A DNA stretch of 64,000 nucleotides from Clostridiales bacterium. GTDB lineage: Bacteria > Bacillota > Clostridia > Oscillospirales > CAG-272. Below are positions 55,459-63,377 of this stretch, in pieces. The notes below the pieces were generated by a model. That model had not been told where the DNA came from. It was given only the letters and a program-made list of their open reading frames with translations, and searched no databases. Positions within the stretch are counted from its first letter, which is position 1; every line of letters begins with the position of its first letter. The stretch spans positions 1 to 64,000 of the forward strand of contig JAAZAV010000021.1 in the NCBI GenBank assembly GCA_012514145.1. Reading direction: 5' to 3'. The translations under genes were made by a program, and so were the position numbers.

Positions 55459-55743
55459 ATGTCAGATTCTAATTCATCCCCTAAAGCGGCAGATCTCGCC
55501 GAAAAGGAACTTTCCGTACTGCTTGAAGAGCATAACGAATCGGTCGATATTAACGACAGGCTTGAACCACCGGGGAGCCCTCTTTACGCAAAATTCCTGA
55601 GTCTCAGTCTTGCACAGCTTGAAGAATTACTGCTCAGTGCCCCCACTGCCGATGAAAAGGCTTTCTATCGCGCGCTAGTTAATGTCAGACTAACTGTTGT
55701 TCAGCAGAAGATCATCGAAAAACCTTTTATCGACATACGGTAA
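55459..55743 (+). CDS. Small acidic helical protein, possible antitoxin of the zeta-like kinase
   Basis: This 94-residue, mostly helical protein is acidic in its N-terminal half (SEKEL-type stretch AEKELSVLLEEHNESVDIND). The C-terminal half is amphipathic (LSLAQLEELLLSAPTADEKAFYRALVN). I recognise no family. The ATG at 55459 lies six bases after GGAG, while earlier in-frame ATGs at 55447 and 55384 are possible but have weaker sites. It ends five bases before a zeta-toxin-like gene that lacks a ribosome site of its own, so the two are translationally coupled. The layout resembles epsilon-zeta antitoxin-toxin pairs. An antitoxin role is inferred from position and size only. Confidence 0.6.
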   Translation: MSDSNSSPKAADLAEKELSVLLEEHNESVDINDRLEPPGSPLYAKFLSLSLAQLEELLLSAPTADEKAFYRALVNVRLTVVQQKIIEKPFIDIR

Positions 55744-55748
55744 CCGCC

Positions 55749-56363
55749 ATGATAAAAAACAAAACTCATCATCGTAAATATTACAATATAATATCGGGTG
55801 TCAACGGAGCCGGCAAAACCTCGCTTTACGAGTCAATAAGGGACGGCTTTGACCTCGGCGTACGTATCAATATCGATGAAATTGTCAGCCGCATGGGCGA
55901 CTGGCGGGACGCGCTTCTGCAGATTCGCGGCAGCCGTGTTGCGGTTGAACTTGTAAACCGATGCATTGACCGCGGTCTGACTTTCAATCAGGAGACGACG
56001 GTACCCGGACCTCTGATTCTGCGTGCCGTTGAGCGTGCACGCAGTGAGGGCTATACCGTAAGACTGTTTTATGTCGGTATTGAAAGCGTAGACCTTGCGG
56101 TTGCGCGAGTTATGCAGCGCGTTGCAAAGGGCGGCCACGGAATAGACGATAAGGTAATCCGCAACCGTTTTGAGAAACTCCCCAACGGTATTCGCGATCT
56201 CTATCCGTTATGCGATTCCGTTCTGTTTTTCGATAACACCAAGCTGTTCCGTCAGATTGCTTTAATCAGGGGCGGAGAGCTGCTTGACTGCGACAATGAG
56301 CTGCCTCACTGGTTCCGAAATCTCAGCGAGAAACTGGGTATTGAGCTGCCTCCGGATGAATAA
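55749..56363 (+). CDS. Zeta-toxin-family P-loop kinase
   Basis: This 204-residue cytoplasmic P-loop kinase of the zeta toxin/UDP-N-acetylglucosamine kinase group. Walker A is SGVNGAGKTS (Lys23, Thr24). NIDEI at 41-45 gives the catalytic-type Asp, FNQETT at 79-84 the Glu after the next strand, and the basic lid RVAKGGHGIDDKVIRNRFEKL is a strong family mark. Such kinases phosphorylate UDP-GlcNAc to poison wall synthesis or have housekeeping roles. It starts five bases after the small helical gene without a clear ribosome site. The stop is one base from the convergent dipeptidase gene's stop. Confidence 0.82.
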   Translation: MIKNKTHHRKYYNIISGVNGAGKTSLYESIRDGFDLGVRINIDEIVSRMGDWRDALLQIRGSRVAVELVNRCIDRGLTFNQETTVPGPLILRAVERARSEGYTVRLFYVGIESVDLAVARVMQRVAKGGHGIDDKVIRNRFEKLPNGIRDLYPLCDSVLFFDNTKLFRQIALIRGGELLDCDNELPHWFRNLSEKLGIELPPDE

Positions 56364-56364
56364 A

Positions 56365-57795
56365 TCAGTTATTTATCAGCCTGTCCAGCGCAATCAGCAT
56401 CTGTGCATGAATCTTCGCTGCCTTGACCACGCCGTCAATAAAAACACTCTCGTCGGGCTGATGGCAGCCGCCGTGTCCTGCGGGCAATCCGAGTCCGGGA
56501 CCTCCCCCGCACTGTCCTCCGACCGAGTAGGCGTTTGGCACCATTCGCGAATAGGTACCGCCGGACATGAGGAAGGTTTTAGCTTCGCTGTTTCCGGTGA
56601 ATTCCCTGTATACTCTCAACAGCTCTTTTACATATATGTCGTCTTCAGCTTTCATATAGCCGGGTCTGTTGTTCAGTTCACCGCGTGCAATCGTCCAGCC
56701 GCGTGATGTAAAATAACCGATGACATCCTGCTCTGTCCGCTTGCTGTCGAACGCTGTCCCGTAACGAACATCAAAACCGAGAACAATCCTACCATCCTCG
56801 CAGTCAACTATTCCGTTTACAAATGTGGTACGGCCGAAGTTCGGGTCGACGTCCTCGAGACCGAGACCGGCGGCATAATTGCAGCACAAAACATGTTCCA
56901 GGAATGACATTATCTCGCGATCACCGGAACATATCGATTCACACTTACTGAGATATGACGCGGCAAGCGATGCGGCGTTTAGCGATCCGTCCGGAGACGA
57001 TGCATGCTTTGATATGCCTGTGGCATTCATTATGATTCTGTCGCCGTCCCTAGCGATGGAAATGCGGGTGTCGTCACCGCACAGATTTCTTAATTCGGCA
57101 TCAAGAGCATCCGAATATTTCAGTTCGACACGGCATTCGCACAGAACGATATTATACGCATTACCCCCGCCCATATAGAGAATATCCTTGAATGCCTTAT
57201 CGGACTTAACCATAAAGCGCAGTATGCCCTTCTCGCCCACGCTGACAGGGAAACCGCTGTCGGGAGTAATAGATACGGTAGGATGCTTCCTGTCACGTAC
57301 AAATGCGGATACATCCGCCATACCGCTCTCCTCGTTTGTGCCGATGAAGAACATTAATCGGGACTTTAACGGTATACAGCATTCCGATATGGCTCGCGCC
57401 GCATACATGGATGCGGTAACACCCGCTTTGTTGTCATCAACGCCACGGCCTATCAGATAACCGTTCATCTCGGTGGGAGGGAACGGAGGAGCAAGCAGCC
57501 ATTCGCCGTCCGGCGGCACCACATCAGCATGACCGAAAACGCCTATTGTCTTTCCGTCATTATCACCCTTGAATGCCAACAGATATCCGTCATCGGCGTA
57601 CATCTCACAGCGATAGCCGTCGCGTTCAAAAAGCTGTGACGCAGTCACAAGAACCTCCGCACACTTCTCTCCGAATGGAGCATGAGGAGCCGGAGCGGAG
57701 CGCACAGACGGTACGGCTGCCAGTGTGATAAGGTCATTTTTCAGTTCTTCACGGTGTTCGTCAAGCCAATTATTGATTGTTTCCAGATATTCCAT
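56365..57795 (-). CDS. Sapep/PepV-type M20 dipeptidase
   Basis: This 476-residue metallo-dipeptidase of family M20A cleaves dipeptides, probably in the cytoplasm. The metal-site motifs are GHADVVPPDGEW (His and Asp), GRGVDDNKAG (bridging Asp), GTNEESGM (catalytic Glu-Glu), TPDSGFPVSVGEKG (Asp) and a final HGGCHQPDE (His). The length, longer than ordinary M20 enzymes, and the lid-domain insertion fit PepV/Sapep, which use Mn or Zn. The ATG at 57795 follows GGGAGGT. It has a perfect-consensus promoter at 57826-57854. It ends one base from the convergent zeta-like gene, leaving no room for a terminator. Confidence 0.92.
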   Translation of the reverse strand: MEYLETINNWLDEHREELKNDLITLAAVPSVRSAPAPHAPFGEKCAEVLVTASQLFERDGYRCEMYADDGYLLAFKGDNDGKTIGVFGHADVVPPDGEWLLAPPFPPTEMNGYLIGRGVDDNKAGVTASMYAARAISECCIPLKSRLMFFIGTNEESGMADVSAFVRDRKHPTVSITPDSGFPVSVGEKGILRFMVKSDKAFKDILYMGGGNAYNIVLCECRVELKYSDALDAELRNLCGDDTRISIARDGDRIIMNATGISKHASSPDGSLNAASLAASYLSKCESICSGDREIMSFLEHVLCCNYAAGLGLEDVDPNFGRTTFVNGIVDCEDGRIVLGFDVRYGTAFDSKRTEQDVIGYFTSRGWTIARGELNNRPGYMKAEDDIYVKELLRVYREFTGNSEAKTFLMSGGTYSRMVPNAYSVGGQCGGGPGLGLPAGHGGCHQPDESVFIDGVVKAAKIHAQMLIALDRLINN

Positions 57796-57825
57796 ATAAG
57801 CACCTCCCTGAATCTGATTTGGTTT

Positions 57826-57854
57826 ATTATACCACCAGGTCTAAGGTGTGTCAA
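57826..57854 (-). promoter_or_regulatory. Perfect-consensus promoter of the dipeptidase gene
   Basis: On the minus strand TTGACA (57854-57849) and TATAAT (57831-57826) are 17 bases apart. The -35 lies 18 bases from the terminator of the upstream gene. Confidence 0.85.
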
Positions 57855-57871
57855 TCGCAATAATGACAAAC

Positions 57872-57907
57872 AAACACGGGGCGCCGATTTACCGGCACCC
57901 CGTGTTT
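57872..57907 (-). terminator. Terminator of gene 57919-58902
   Basis: A 15-base stem with one C-A mismatch (57872-57886 with 57893-57907) and a six-base loop is followed on the minus strand by TTTGTCATT. Confidence 0.85.
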
Positions 57908-57918
57908 GACAATTTTTA

Positions 57919-58902
57919 TTACTTTCTCTTCTTTATAGAGAGAACCGCACCGGTTGAAGCCGCCAGCGCGACTGCAGCGGTGATAAGAGTGATATCTGCG
58001 GTCTGAGCTGCTGCGGCGGGCTTTGCAGCAGCCTTATCGGTCGCTGCTGCAGCGACTGCTGCTGTTGTTTCAGCAGAGGGTATTATAGGTTCACAGCCGA
58101 TGCCGGTCCAGAGCATAAGGTTGTCGAAGTCAGCCTTGAGCATAGTGGAGGACTTGAAGCAGAAGGCATACGCGTCAATCGCGCCCCAGTTCTCGGTGTT
58201 CTTGCTCATGGTGGAAACCTTGGTGCCGTTTACATATACAATCGGACCATCTTTCATTGACATCTCAACGCGAACCGTTATGGTCTTATCAGCCATAGCA
58301 TACTTGGTGTCATCGAAGGTCTCGTTGAAGAGTTTCTTGAGCATGGCGTTGTCGCCGGTACCGCCGAGCATTACTTCGTCGTCGCTGTAGTGAATCCAAC
58401 TGTCGCCGCGTCTGACCTGGTTGTAGCCGTCGCCGCGAATACGGATATCAACGGTATTATAGTTGTTCATGCCGTCATAGTTGCAGAGCATGGAAAGGTA
58501 GCGGTAGGTATTCTCAGCGGAACGGTAGGTCACATCATACTGATATGTGTAGTCGTTATTGCAGATGTTCTTGAGGTAGTCGCTCGACATAACGACCGCG
58601 TAAGAGTCGTTGGAAGTACCTACGGTGGCATTCAGGTTGTCTATATGAAGCTGACCGTCTTTGATTGAGAGAATAGCGGTGAACTTCTTGAAGTCCTCGG
58701 CAAGAGTCCAGCCAAGAGCTTTAACGGTTTCGGCGGTGTTGCTGCCGCTGACATTGTTGAAGTCCTCATAGTATACGAGGGTGCCGGCAGGAAGCTTTGA
58801 TGAATCGGTGGAGGAAAGAGTGAGCTTGCCTGCGAATGAGGGAATCATCATGCAGCCAAGCAGCATGACGGCGGTGAGTAGAATCGAGACTGTTCTTTTC
58901 AT
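57919..58902 (-). CDS. Secreted beta-sandwich-like protein with C-terminal sorting-like tail
   Basis: This 327-residue protein has a signal peptide (MKRTVSILLTAVMLLGCMMIPSFA, no lipobox use expected). The central 220 residues (YYEDFNN, ILSIKDGQLHIDN, KDGPIVYVNGTKVS, DFDNLMLWTG) look like a LamG/concanavalin-type beta-sandwich that could bind or cleave glycans. The tail is an Ala-rich linker ending in QTADIT, a hydrophobic stretch and KKRK, the layout of a cell-wall sorting signal. The gene at 59097 has nearly the same tail. The ATG follows AAAGGAG. A 14-base palindrome and promoter lie just upstream. The domain call is by eye and has moderate confidence. Confidence 0.78.
   Translation of the reverse strand: MKRTVSILLTAVMLLGCMMIPSFAGKLTLSSTDSSKLPAGTLVYYEDFNNVSGSNTAETVKALGWTLAEDFKKFTAILSIKDGQLHIDNLNATVGTSNDSYAVVMSSDYLKNICNNDYTYQYDVTYRSAENTYRYLSMLCNYDGMNNYNTVDIRIRGDGYNQVRRGDSWIHYSDDEVMLGGTGDNAMLKKLFNETFDDTKYAMADKTITVRVEMSMKDGPIVYVNGTKVSTMSKNTENWGAIDAYAFCFKSSTMLKADFDNLMLWTGIGCEPIIPSAETTAAVAAAATDKAAAKPAAAAQTADITLITAAVALAASTGAVLSIKKRK
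57998..58029 (-). repeat. 32-base exact repeat, copy 1 (sorting-tail coding region)
   Basis: Thirty-two identical bases occur here and at 59176-59207. They encode the Ala/Pro linker and the QTA of the sorting-like motif in both secreted proteins, so the tails share a recent origin. Confidence 0.9.
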
Positions 58903-58917
58903 TAAGTCTCTCCTTTC

Positions 58918-58964
58918 ATATTCCGGAATATTGATATTGTAGCATGCGGTTCTATGTTTGTCAA
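58918..58964 (-). promoter_or_regulatory. Promoter and palindromic operator candidate of gene 57919-58902
   Basis: On the minus strand TTGACA (58964-58959) and TACAAT (58941-58936) are 17 bases apart. A perfect 14-base palindrome ATATTCCGGAATAT at 58918-58931 covers the transcription start, a common repressor position. Confidence 0.75.
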
Positions 58965-59031
58965 TTGCGTTTTACACATTAACCTGTGTTATGTCAGGTT
59001 TTATTGCCTACGAAGGTTTGCTTAAATAAGA

Positions 59032-59059
59032 TACGGGGCTTGCATATGCAGGCCCCGTA
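59032..59059 (-). terminator. Terminator of the CBM9-like gene
   Basis: TACGGGGCTTGCA pairs with TGCAGGCCCCGTA (one G-U). It lies 38 bases after the stop, and the minus-strand tail is CTTATTTAAG. Confidence 0.7.
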
Positions 59060-59096
59060 ATCCGAATAGCAGTAAAATCAGATGTTTCTTAACTTA

Positions 59097-59951
59097 TTAC
59101 TTTCTTTTCTTGAGAGAGAGAACTGCACCGGAAGCGATAGCCATCGAAACGATAGCGGTTATTACGGTGATGTCAGCGGTCTGAGCTGCTGCGGCGGGCT
59201 TTGCAGCCGCACCGGCTGCTGCAGGTGCTGCAGCAGCAGTGGTCGGAGGAGTATACTTGTCAGCGGAGAGAGTCATCAGGCACCAGTTGCCGTCAACGGT
59301 TGACCATGCGGAACCCTGTCCCTTAGCCGGGAATATCTGATAATCACGGGTAGAGTCATTGTTGGCATCGTCATTGATAGCTATAGTGAAGCCGATCTTG
59401 GCTGCTGCAGCGGGAGTATATTTAACAAACGGAATCTGATACTCAACAGCATAACCCTTATCGGTGGTCTTTACCTTGAATGTACCCTTGTCCTTATTCT
59501 CGGTGTGGTGGTTGCCGTAGCCGCCCCACTCGCCTTCGTAAAGGAGACCGGCGGTCCACTGACCGGCATTAACGCCAGCGTCAGTTACTTTTGCAGTTTT
59601 GCCAGCAGCAACATTGCCGTCGAAGTCAACATAAACCTCAACCGAGTCGGTCTGGTATATAGCATCAGCCTTCTTGGTGGTGAGAACAGGATCTACAACA
59701 TCAACATATGCGTAGAGATACTTGGCATCCCAAAGGAAGTAAGCGGTACCGGTAGCGCCCTTGGAAGGGTTGCCGTCGTTATCAACCTTCATGGGAACGG
59801 GATCAGCGGCGATGTAGAGATCATCTTTCACACCGTCAACGATAGGAGTGCCGGATGCAGCCTTGTAATCGCCCTGAGCGGCGCTGAGATTAACAGCGAG
59901 CAGGGAGACGATCATAAGAACCGCGAGGATAGCAGTGATAGTCTTCTTCAT
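59097..59951 (-). CDS. Secreted CBM9-like protein with C-terminal sorting-like tail
   Basis: This 284-residue secreted protein has a signal peptide of about 25 residues ending near NLSAAQG. The body matches the carbohydrate-binding module family 9-like fold (PF06452): IVDGVKDDLYIAADPVPMKVDN, AYFLWDAKYLYAYVDVVDP, DSVEVYVDFDG, GYAVEYQIPF and KIGFTIAINDDAN. It should bind glycans at the surface. The Ala/Pro linker and tail (QTADITVIT, hydrophobic stretch, KKRK) match the neighbour at 57919 and look like a cell-wall anchor with an unusual motif. The ATG follows AAAGGG. Its promoter is at 59993-60021. No catalytic domain is present. Confidence 0.87.
   Translation of the reverse strand: MKKTITAILAVLMIVSLLAVNLSAAQGDYKAASGTPIVDGVKDDLYIAADPVPMKVDNDGNPSKGATGTAYFLWDAKYLYAYVDVVDPVLTTKKADAIYQTDSVEVYVDFDGNVAAGKTAKVTDAGVNAGQWTAGLLYEGEWGGYGNHHTENKDKGTFKVKTTDKGYAVEYQIPFVKYTPAAAAKIGFTIAINDDANNDSTRDYQIFPAKGQGSAWSTVDGNWCLMTLSADKYTPPTTAAAAPAAAGAAAKPAAAAQTADITVITAIVSMAIASGAVLSLKKRK
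59176..59207 (-). repeat. 32-base exact repeat, copy 2 (sorting-tail coding region)
   Basis: Identical to 57998-58029. See that entry. Confidence 0.9.
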
Positions 59952-59992
59952 GATATTGCCCTTTCTTTAATTAAAATTTTTGCTGCATACAT

Positions 59993-60021
59993 ATTATAGT
60001 CACTTCTGTCTTGTTTTTCAA
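59993..60021 (-). promoter_or_regulatory. Promoter of the CBM9-like gene
   Basis: On the minus strand TTGAAA (60021-60016) and TATAAT (59998-59993) are 17 bases apart. Confidence 0.75.
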
Positions 60022-60102
60022 TAGCTTTAAGACAAATGCTTCATTTTCGTGATTTTTCACAATATTAAATGCTATTATTGTGCAACAAGTCAATGTTCCG
60101 TA

Positions 60103-60170
60103 TTGTATTCGATACAAATACAGCTTGCATCACAAATCATTCAATGATATAATATACATGATTTGTATTC
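60103..60170 (+). promoter_or_regulatory. Promoter with flanking operator candidates before the FAD oxidoreductase
   Basis: TTGCAT (60125-60130) and TATAAT (60148-60153) are 17 bases apart, with an extended -10 TG. The palindrome TTGTAT-TCG-ATACAA (60103-60117) lies upstream of the -35 box. Its left part, TTGTATTC, recurs at 60163-60170 near the transcription start. The palindrome resembles operators of GntR-family sugar repressors such as AraR. A looping repressor is plausible. Confidence 0.6.
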
Positions 60171-60203
60171 ATGACGCCGAGAACGAATATGGAGGATAAT
60201 TAA

Positions 60204-61454
60204 ATGAAAACCATTGAGCTGAACGAAAAGATTGAGTGCAGGGGTTCATATGACGTTATTGTGGCAGGCGGAGGCGTTGCGGGGTGTGCCGCCGCGCTGT
60301 CTGCGGTACGTTCCGGCAAATCAGCTCTGATTATTGAAAAGTCACAGATATTTGGAGGATTGGCTACCCTGGGACTCATTAACTTCTTTGTACCCATGTG
60401 CAACGGGCGCGGCAAACAGATAATCTATGGCATGGCTGAAGAGTTCCTGCGTCTGTCCATTAAATACGGTTACGACACCATACCGGAAATCTGGAAAAAC
60501 GGAGATCCTTCCGACTACCCAGAGAACGGACCGCGCTATATCACACGCTATTCCGCCGACATCTTCGCTCTTGCGCTTACCGAACAGCTTCACACCGAGG
60601 GAGTTGACATTATGTTCGACTCTGTCGTCAGCATGCCGGTAATGAACGGCTGCCACTGTGACGGCTTGATAATCGAAAACAAGTCGGGACGTGAGTATTA
60701 CGAGGGCAAAATAATAATCGACACCACCGGTGACGCGGATGTCCTATACCGTGCCGGTGTGCCTACCGTGCAGCGCGGTAATTTCTACACCTACATTGCA
60801 AAGCTAATCACAATCGACAGTTGCAGAAAAGCTGCGGAATCAGGCAACATACGCGACGCAATGGCTGGTATTGCGGGCGGCGGCTCCTCACTATATGGAA
60901 AAGGTCATCCTCAGGGTATGCCGCTCTTCACAGGTACAACCTCGGAGGATGTGAATAACTACCTCATAACCAACCAGCTTCATATGCTGTCAAAGCTGAA
61001 ACAGACCGACCGGTTCAGCCGTAATGTTGTTACCCTACCCGGTATGTGCCAGTACCGCACTACCCGGCGCATCGACGGCGATTATGTATTGCGCGAGGCG
61101 GATGTATATCGTCACTTCGATGATTCTGTCGGCGCGATCAACGACTTTGACCGCCGCGATTACCTGTATGAGATTCCATATGGCACACTTATATGCTCAA
61201 AATACGACAATCTTCTTACCGCCGGGCGCAGTGCAGCCGGTGAAGGTTATGCATGGGATGTGCTGCGGGTTATTCCGCCCGCAATCATAAGCGGTCAGGC
61301 TGCCGGTCTGGCAGCGGCACAGGCAATTGATGAAGCCTGCGGTGTGGGTGCTATTGACATCCGCAAGCTCCAGGCAAGCCTTGAAGCGGGTAATGTGGAC
61401 ATACATTTTGACGATGCGGATATTCCCGAAAAAGACCGACGCTCCGCCGACTGA
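60204..61454 (+). CDS. FAD-dependent oxidoreductase (PF12831-type)
   Basis: This 416-residue cytoplasmic flavoprotein. The FAD loop is VAGGGVAGCAAALSA (Gly22-Gly27), with the ribose-binding Glu45 in IIEKSQIFGGLATLG, the hallmark of the FAD_oxidored group. IIDTTGDADVLYRAGVP near 180 and the C-terminal YDNLLTAGRSAAGEGYAWD with SGQAAGLAAAQA complete the FAD site. It is related to the larger enzyme at 17731 but lacks the long C-terminal helical extension. It has its own regulated-looking promoter and terminator. The substrate is unknown. The ATG at 60204 follows GGAGG by about nine bases. Confidence 0.87.
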   Translation: MKTIELNEKIECRGSYDVIVAGGGVAGCAAALSAVRSGKSALIIEKSQIFGGLATLGLINFFVPMCNGRGKQIIYGMAEEFLRLSIKYGYDTIPEIWKNGDPSDYPENGPRYITRYSADIFALALTEQLHTEGVDIMFDSVVSMPVMNGCHCDGLIIENKSGREYYEGKIIIDTTGDADVLYRAGVPTVQRGNFYTYIAKLITIDSCRKAAESGNIRDAMAGIAGGGSSLYGKGHPQGMPLFTGTTSEDVNNYLITNQLHMLSKLKQTDRFSRNVVTLPGMCQYRTTRRIDGDYVLREADVYRHFDDSVGAINDFDRRDYLYEIPYGTLICSKYDNLLTAGRSAAGEGYAWDVLRVIPPAIISGQAAGLAAAQAIDEACGVGAIDIRKLQASLEAGNVDIHFDDADIPEKDRRSAD

Positions 61455-61527
61455 GGCGAATATACATTATGCAAGATATGCCGTTAAACAAACCATGAAT
61501 TTATAGATAGCATCTATAACATAAATA

Positions 61528-61563
61528 CCCGACCGGACTGTCGTCAAGGACAATCCGGTCGGG
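61528..61563. terminator. Bidirectional terminator
   Basis: A ten-base stem (CCCGACCGGA / TCCGGTCGGG), extended by a few inner pairs with one mismatch, is followed by TTCCGTTTG. It lies between the convergent FAD enzyme and pyrB genes. Confidence 0.7.
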
Positions 61564-61623
61564 TTCCGTTTGACATAAATAAAAATACCGCACTTTTACG
61601 CCGATAAGTCACTGATATCCGAA

Positions 61624-62697
61624 TCAGATGATTTTATAATCGCAGTATGCACAGACAAGCTCTCCGCCGACTGTTTTTGTCATCTCCGGCAGATAGTGTT
61701 CGTGGTTCGATACGCAAATCGGATTTGAACAGAAACGGCGGGTAGGCAGCGGATAGGCTCTGCGGCTGCTTCTGCGCTGAGGATTGCCCTCGATAAGGGA
61801 GAGTATCAGCGCCATACGGATATACATGCCGTTCTCTGCCTGTTCGAAGTAACGCGACCGCGGATCGTCATCCACCTCATATGCGATTTCATCCACCTTG
61901 GGCAGCGGATGCATGATTGTCAAATCAGGCTTGGCAGATTTCAGTTTATCGGGTGTAAGCACATAAATACCCGACTGCCGGCGATAATCAGCCTCGGAGC
62001 CGAACCGCTCCCGCTGGATTCGCGTCATGTAGAGAATATCAAGCCCGTCGATAACCTCTTCCATGTTGTCAGTCATGATTATCTCATTGTCTGAGCCGGA
62101 AAATTCATTAAGGATGTAATCGGGCACACGCAGCTCTTTTGTGGAAATCAGGAAGAAACGATTCCCATTATAGCGGGTAAAGGCTCTGAGCAGTGAATGA
62201 ACAGTTCTCCCGTTCTTAAGGTCCCCGCAGAGTCCGATGTTAAGTCCTTCGTACCTTCCTTTTTCACGCTTTATGGTGAACATGTCGGTCATGGTCTGTG
62301 TCGGATGCAGATGTCTGCCGTCTCCGGCATTGATGAAGGGTATTCCGGAGTAGAGTGAAGCCGCAAACGCCGCGCCTTCCATCGGGTTTCTGATAACCCC
62401 GATATCAGCGTAACCCGATATTATCTTGACGGTATCTCTTAGACTTTCACCCTTTGCGACCGAACTGCTGTTAGGATCGGCAAAGCCGATGACCGTTCCG
62501 CCGAGGCGAAGCATTGCTGTCTGGAATGAAAGCTGTGTACGTGTACTCGGTTCATAGAACAGTGTCGCCATGACACGCCCGCTGCATGCTGCCGAATACC
62601 TGTGCGGAGCGTTTATAATATCGGAAGCGAGACGACACAACTCGTCATATTCATCGGTTGTTATATCGTTGAAGTCAATCAGATGCTGGAGCTTCAT
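61624..62697 (-). CDS. pyrB: Aspartate carbamoyltransferase with fused C-terminal zinc knuckle
   Basis: This 357-residue enzyme joins carbamoyl phosphate and aspartate, the first pyrimidine-specific step. The catalytic motifs are complete: EPSTRTQ, SVAKGESLRDT, HPTQ, GRTVHSLL, TRIQRERF and MHPLPKVDEI. After about residue 315 an extra tail holds four cysteines, Cys323-x4-Cys328 and Cys349-x2-Cys352, with the layout of the zinc domain of the regulatory subunit PyrI. PyrI's nucleotide-binding domain is absent, and no separate pyrI gene is seen. The ATG at 62697 follows AAAGGA. It is third in the run hflC, GNAT, pyrB. Such fusions would keep the zinc contact but lose allostery. Confidence 0.93.
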   Translation of the reverse strand: MKLQHLIDFNDITTDEYDELCRLASDIINAPHRYSAACSGRVMATLFYEPSTRTQLSFQTAMLRLGGTVIGFADPNSSSVAKGESLRDTVKIISGYADIGVIRNPMEGAAFAASLYSGIPFINAGDGRHLHPTQTMTDMFTIKREKGRYEGLNIGLCGDLKNGRTVHSLLRAFTRYNGNRFFLISTKELRVPDYILNEFSGSDNEIIMTDNMEEVIDGLDILYMTRIQRERFGSEADYRRQSGIYVLTPDKLKSAKPDLTIMHPLPKVDEIAYEVDDDPRSRYFEQAENGMYIRMALILSLIEGNPQRRSSRRAYPLPTRRFCSNPICVSNHEHYLPEMTKTVGGELVCAYCDYKII

Positions 62698-62730
62698 ATG
62701 CCCGTCCTTTTTTATTAAATTCGGTCGGCA

Positions 62731-63372
62731 TCAGCGGCCGCGAAAGTCGAAGAGTCTTCTGCGGGTTATTATAGGAGCGTCGGGGCAGTCTTCCGGATGG
62801 CTTCTGATATACTCGTCAGCGAGAATGGCGCAGGTTCCGATGTCACGGTACACTCCCTTGACATATAGAAGCGAACGGTGTACACCTTCGAAGGTCATAC
62901 CGCACTTCTCCATTATATGCCTGCTTCGGTCGTTGCCAACCATGTACCTTGCTTCAATGCGGTTCAGCCCGAGCTGATAAAAACCGAAGTACAGCACTGC
63001 TTTCACCGCTTCCGTTGCGCAGCCCTGACCCCAATATGCCGGATTCAGAACATAACCTATCTCGGCGCGCCCGTTCTCGATGTCGAAAGAAGTGAAGCCG
63101 CAGGTACCGATCATCTTGCGGTGAGCTTTATATACAACTGCCCAATCGTAGAAATCACCCCGTCTGTATTCACCCTGCAGATGCTCGAGATAACGCTTTG
63201 TATACGCTCTGTCTGAATGCGGATACCAAAGCAGATAACGCGTTACCTGTTCCTGGCACGCATACTCATACATGTCGCTCGAATCCGTCGGATTCATGCG
63301 GCGCATAAACAGTCGTTCGGTCTCAATCACCGGCATATGCGAGAACGTGCGCCGCAGATCATTGATGTTCAC
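62731..63372 (-). CDS. RimJ/RimL-type GNAT acetyltransferase
   Basis: This 213-residue acetyltransferase of the PF13302 group has IETERLFMRRMNPTDSSDMYEY near the start, GTCGFTSFDIENGRAEIGYVLNPAYWGQGCATEAVKA (acetyl-CoA site QGCATEA), and ARYMVGNDRSRHIMEKCGMTFEG typical of RimJ/L-like enzymes. It probably acetylates protein N-termini, ribosomal proteins or a small molecule. The start is GTG at 63372, five bases after the hflC stop with only a weak GAG site, so translation is probably coupled. It lies 34 bases before pyrB. The context gives no further clue. Confidence 0.85.
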   Translation of the reverse strand: MNINDLRRTFSHMPVIETERLFMRRMNPTDSSDMYEYACQEQVTRYLLWYPHSDRAYTKRYLEHLQGEYRRGDFYDWAVVYKAHRKMIGTCGFTSFDIENGRAEIGYVLNPAYWGQGCATEAVKAVLYFGFYQLGLNRIEARYMVGNDRSRHIMEKCGMTFEGVHRSLLYVKGVYRDIGTCAILADEYIRSHPEDCPDAPIITRRRLFDFRGR

Positions 63373-63377
63373 GAAGC

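Noticed and set aside
57960-58070. GCTGC/GCAGC-rich stretch resembling a tandem repeat
   Set aside because: It is an alanine-rich linker encoded by GCN codons, not a regular tandem array. Only the 32-base repeat shared with 59176-59207 is exact.
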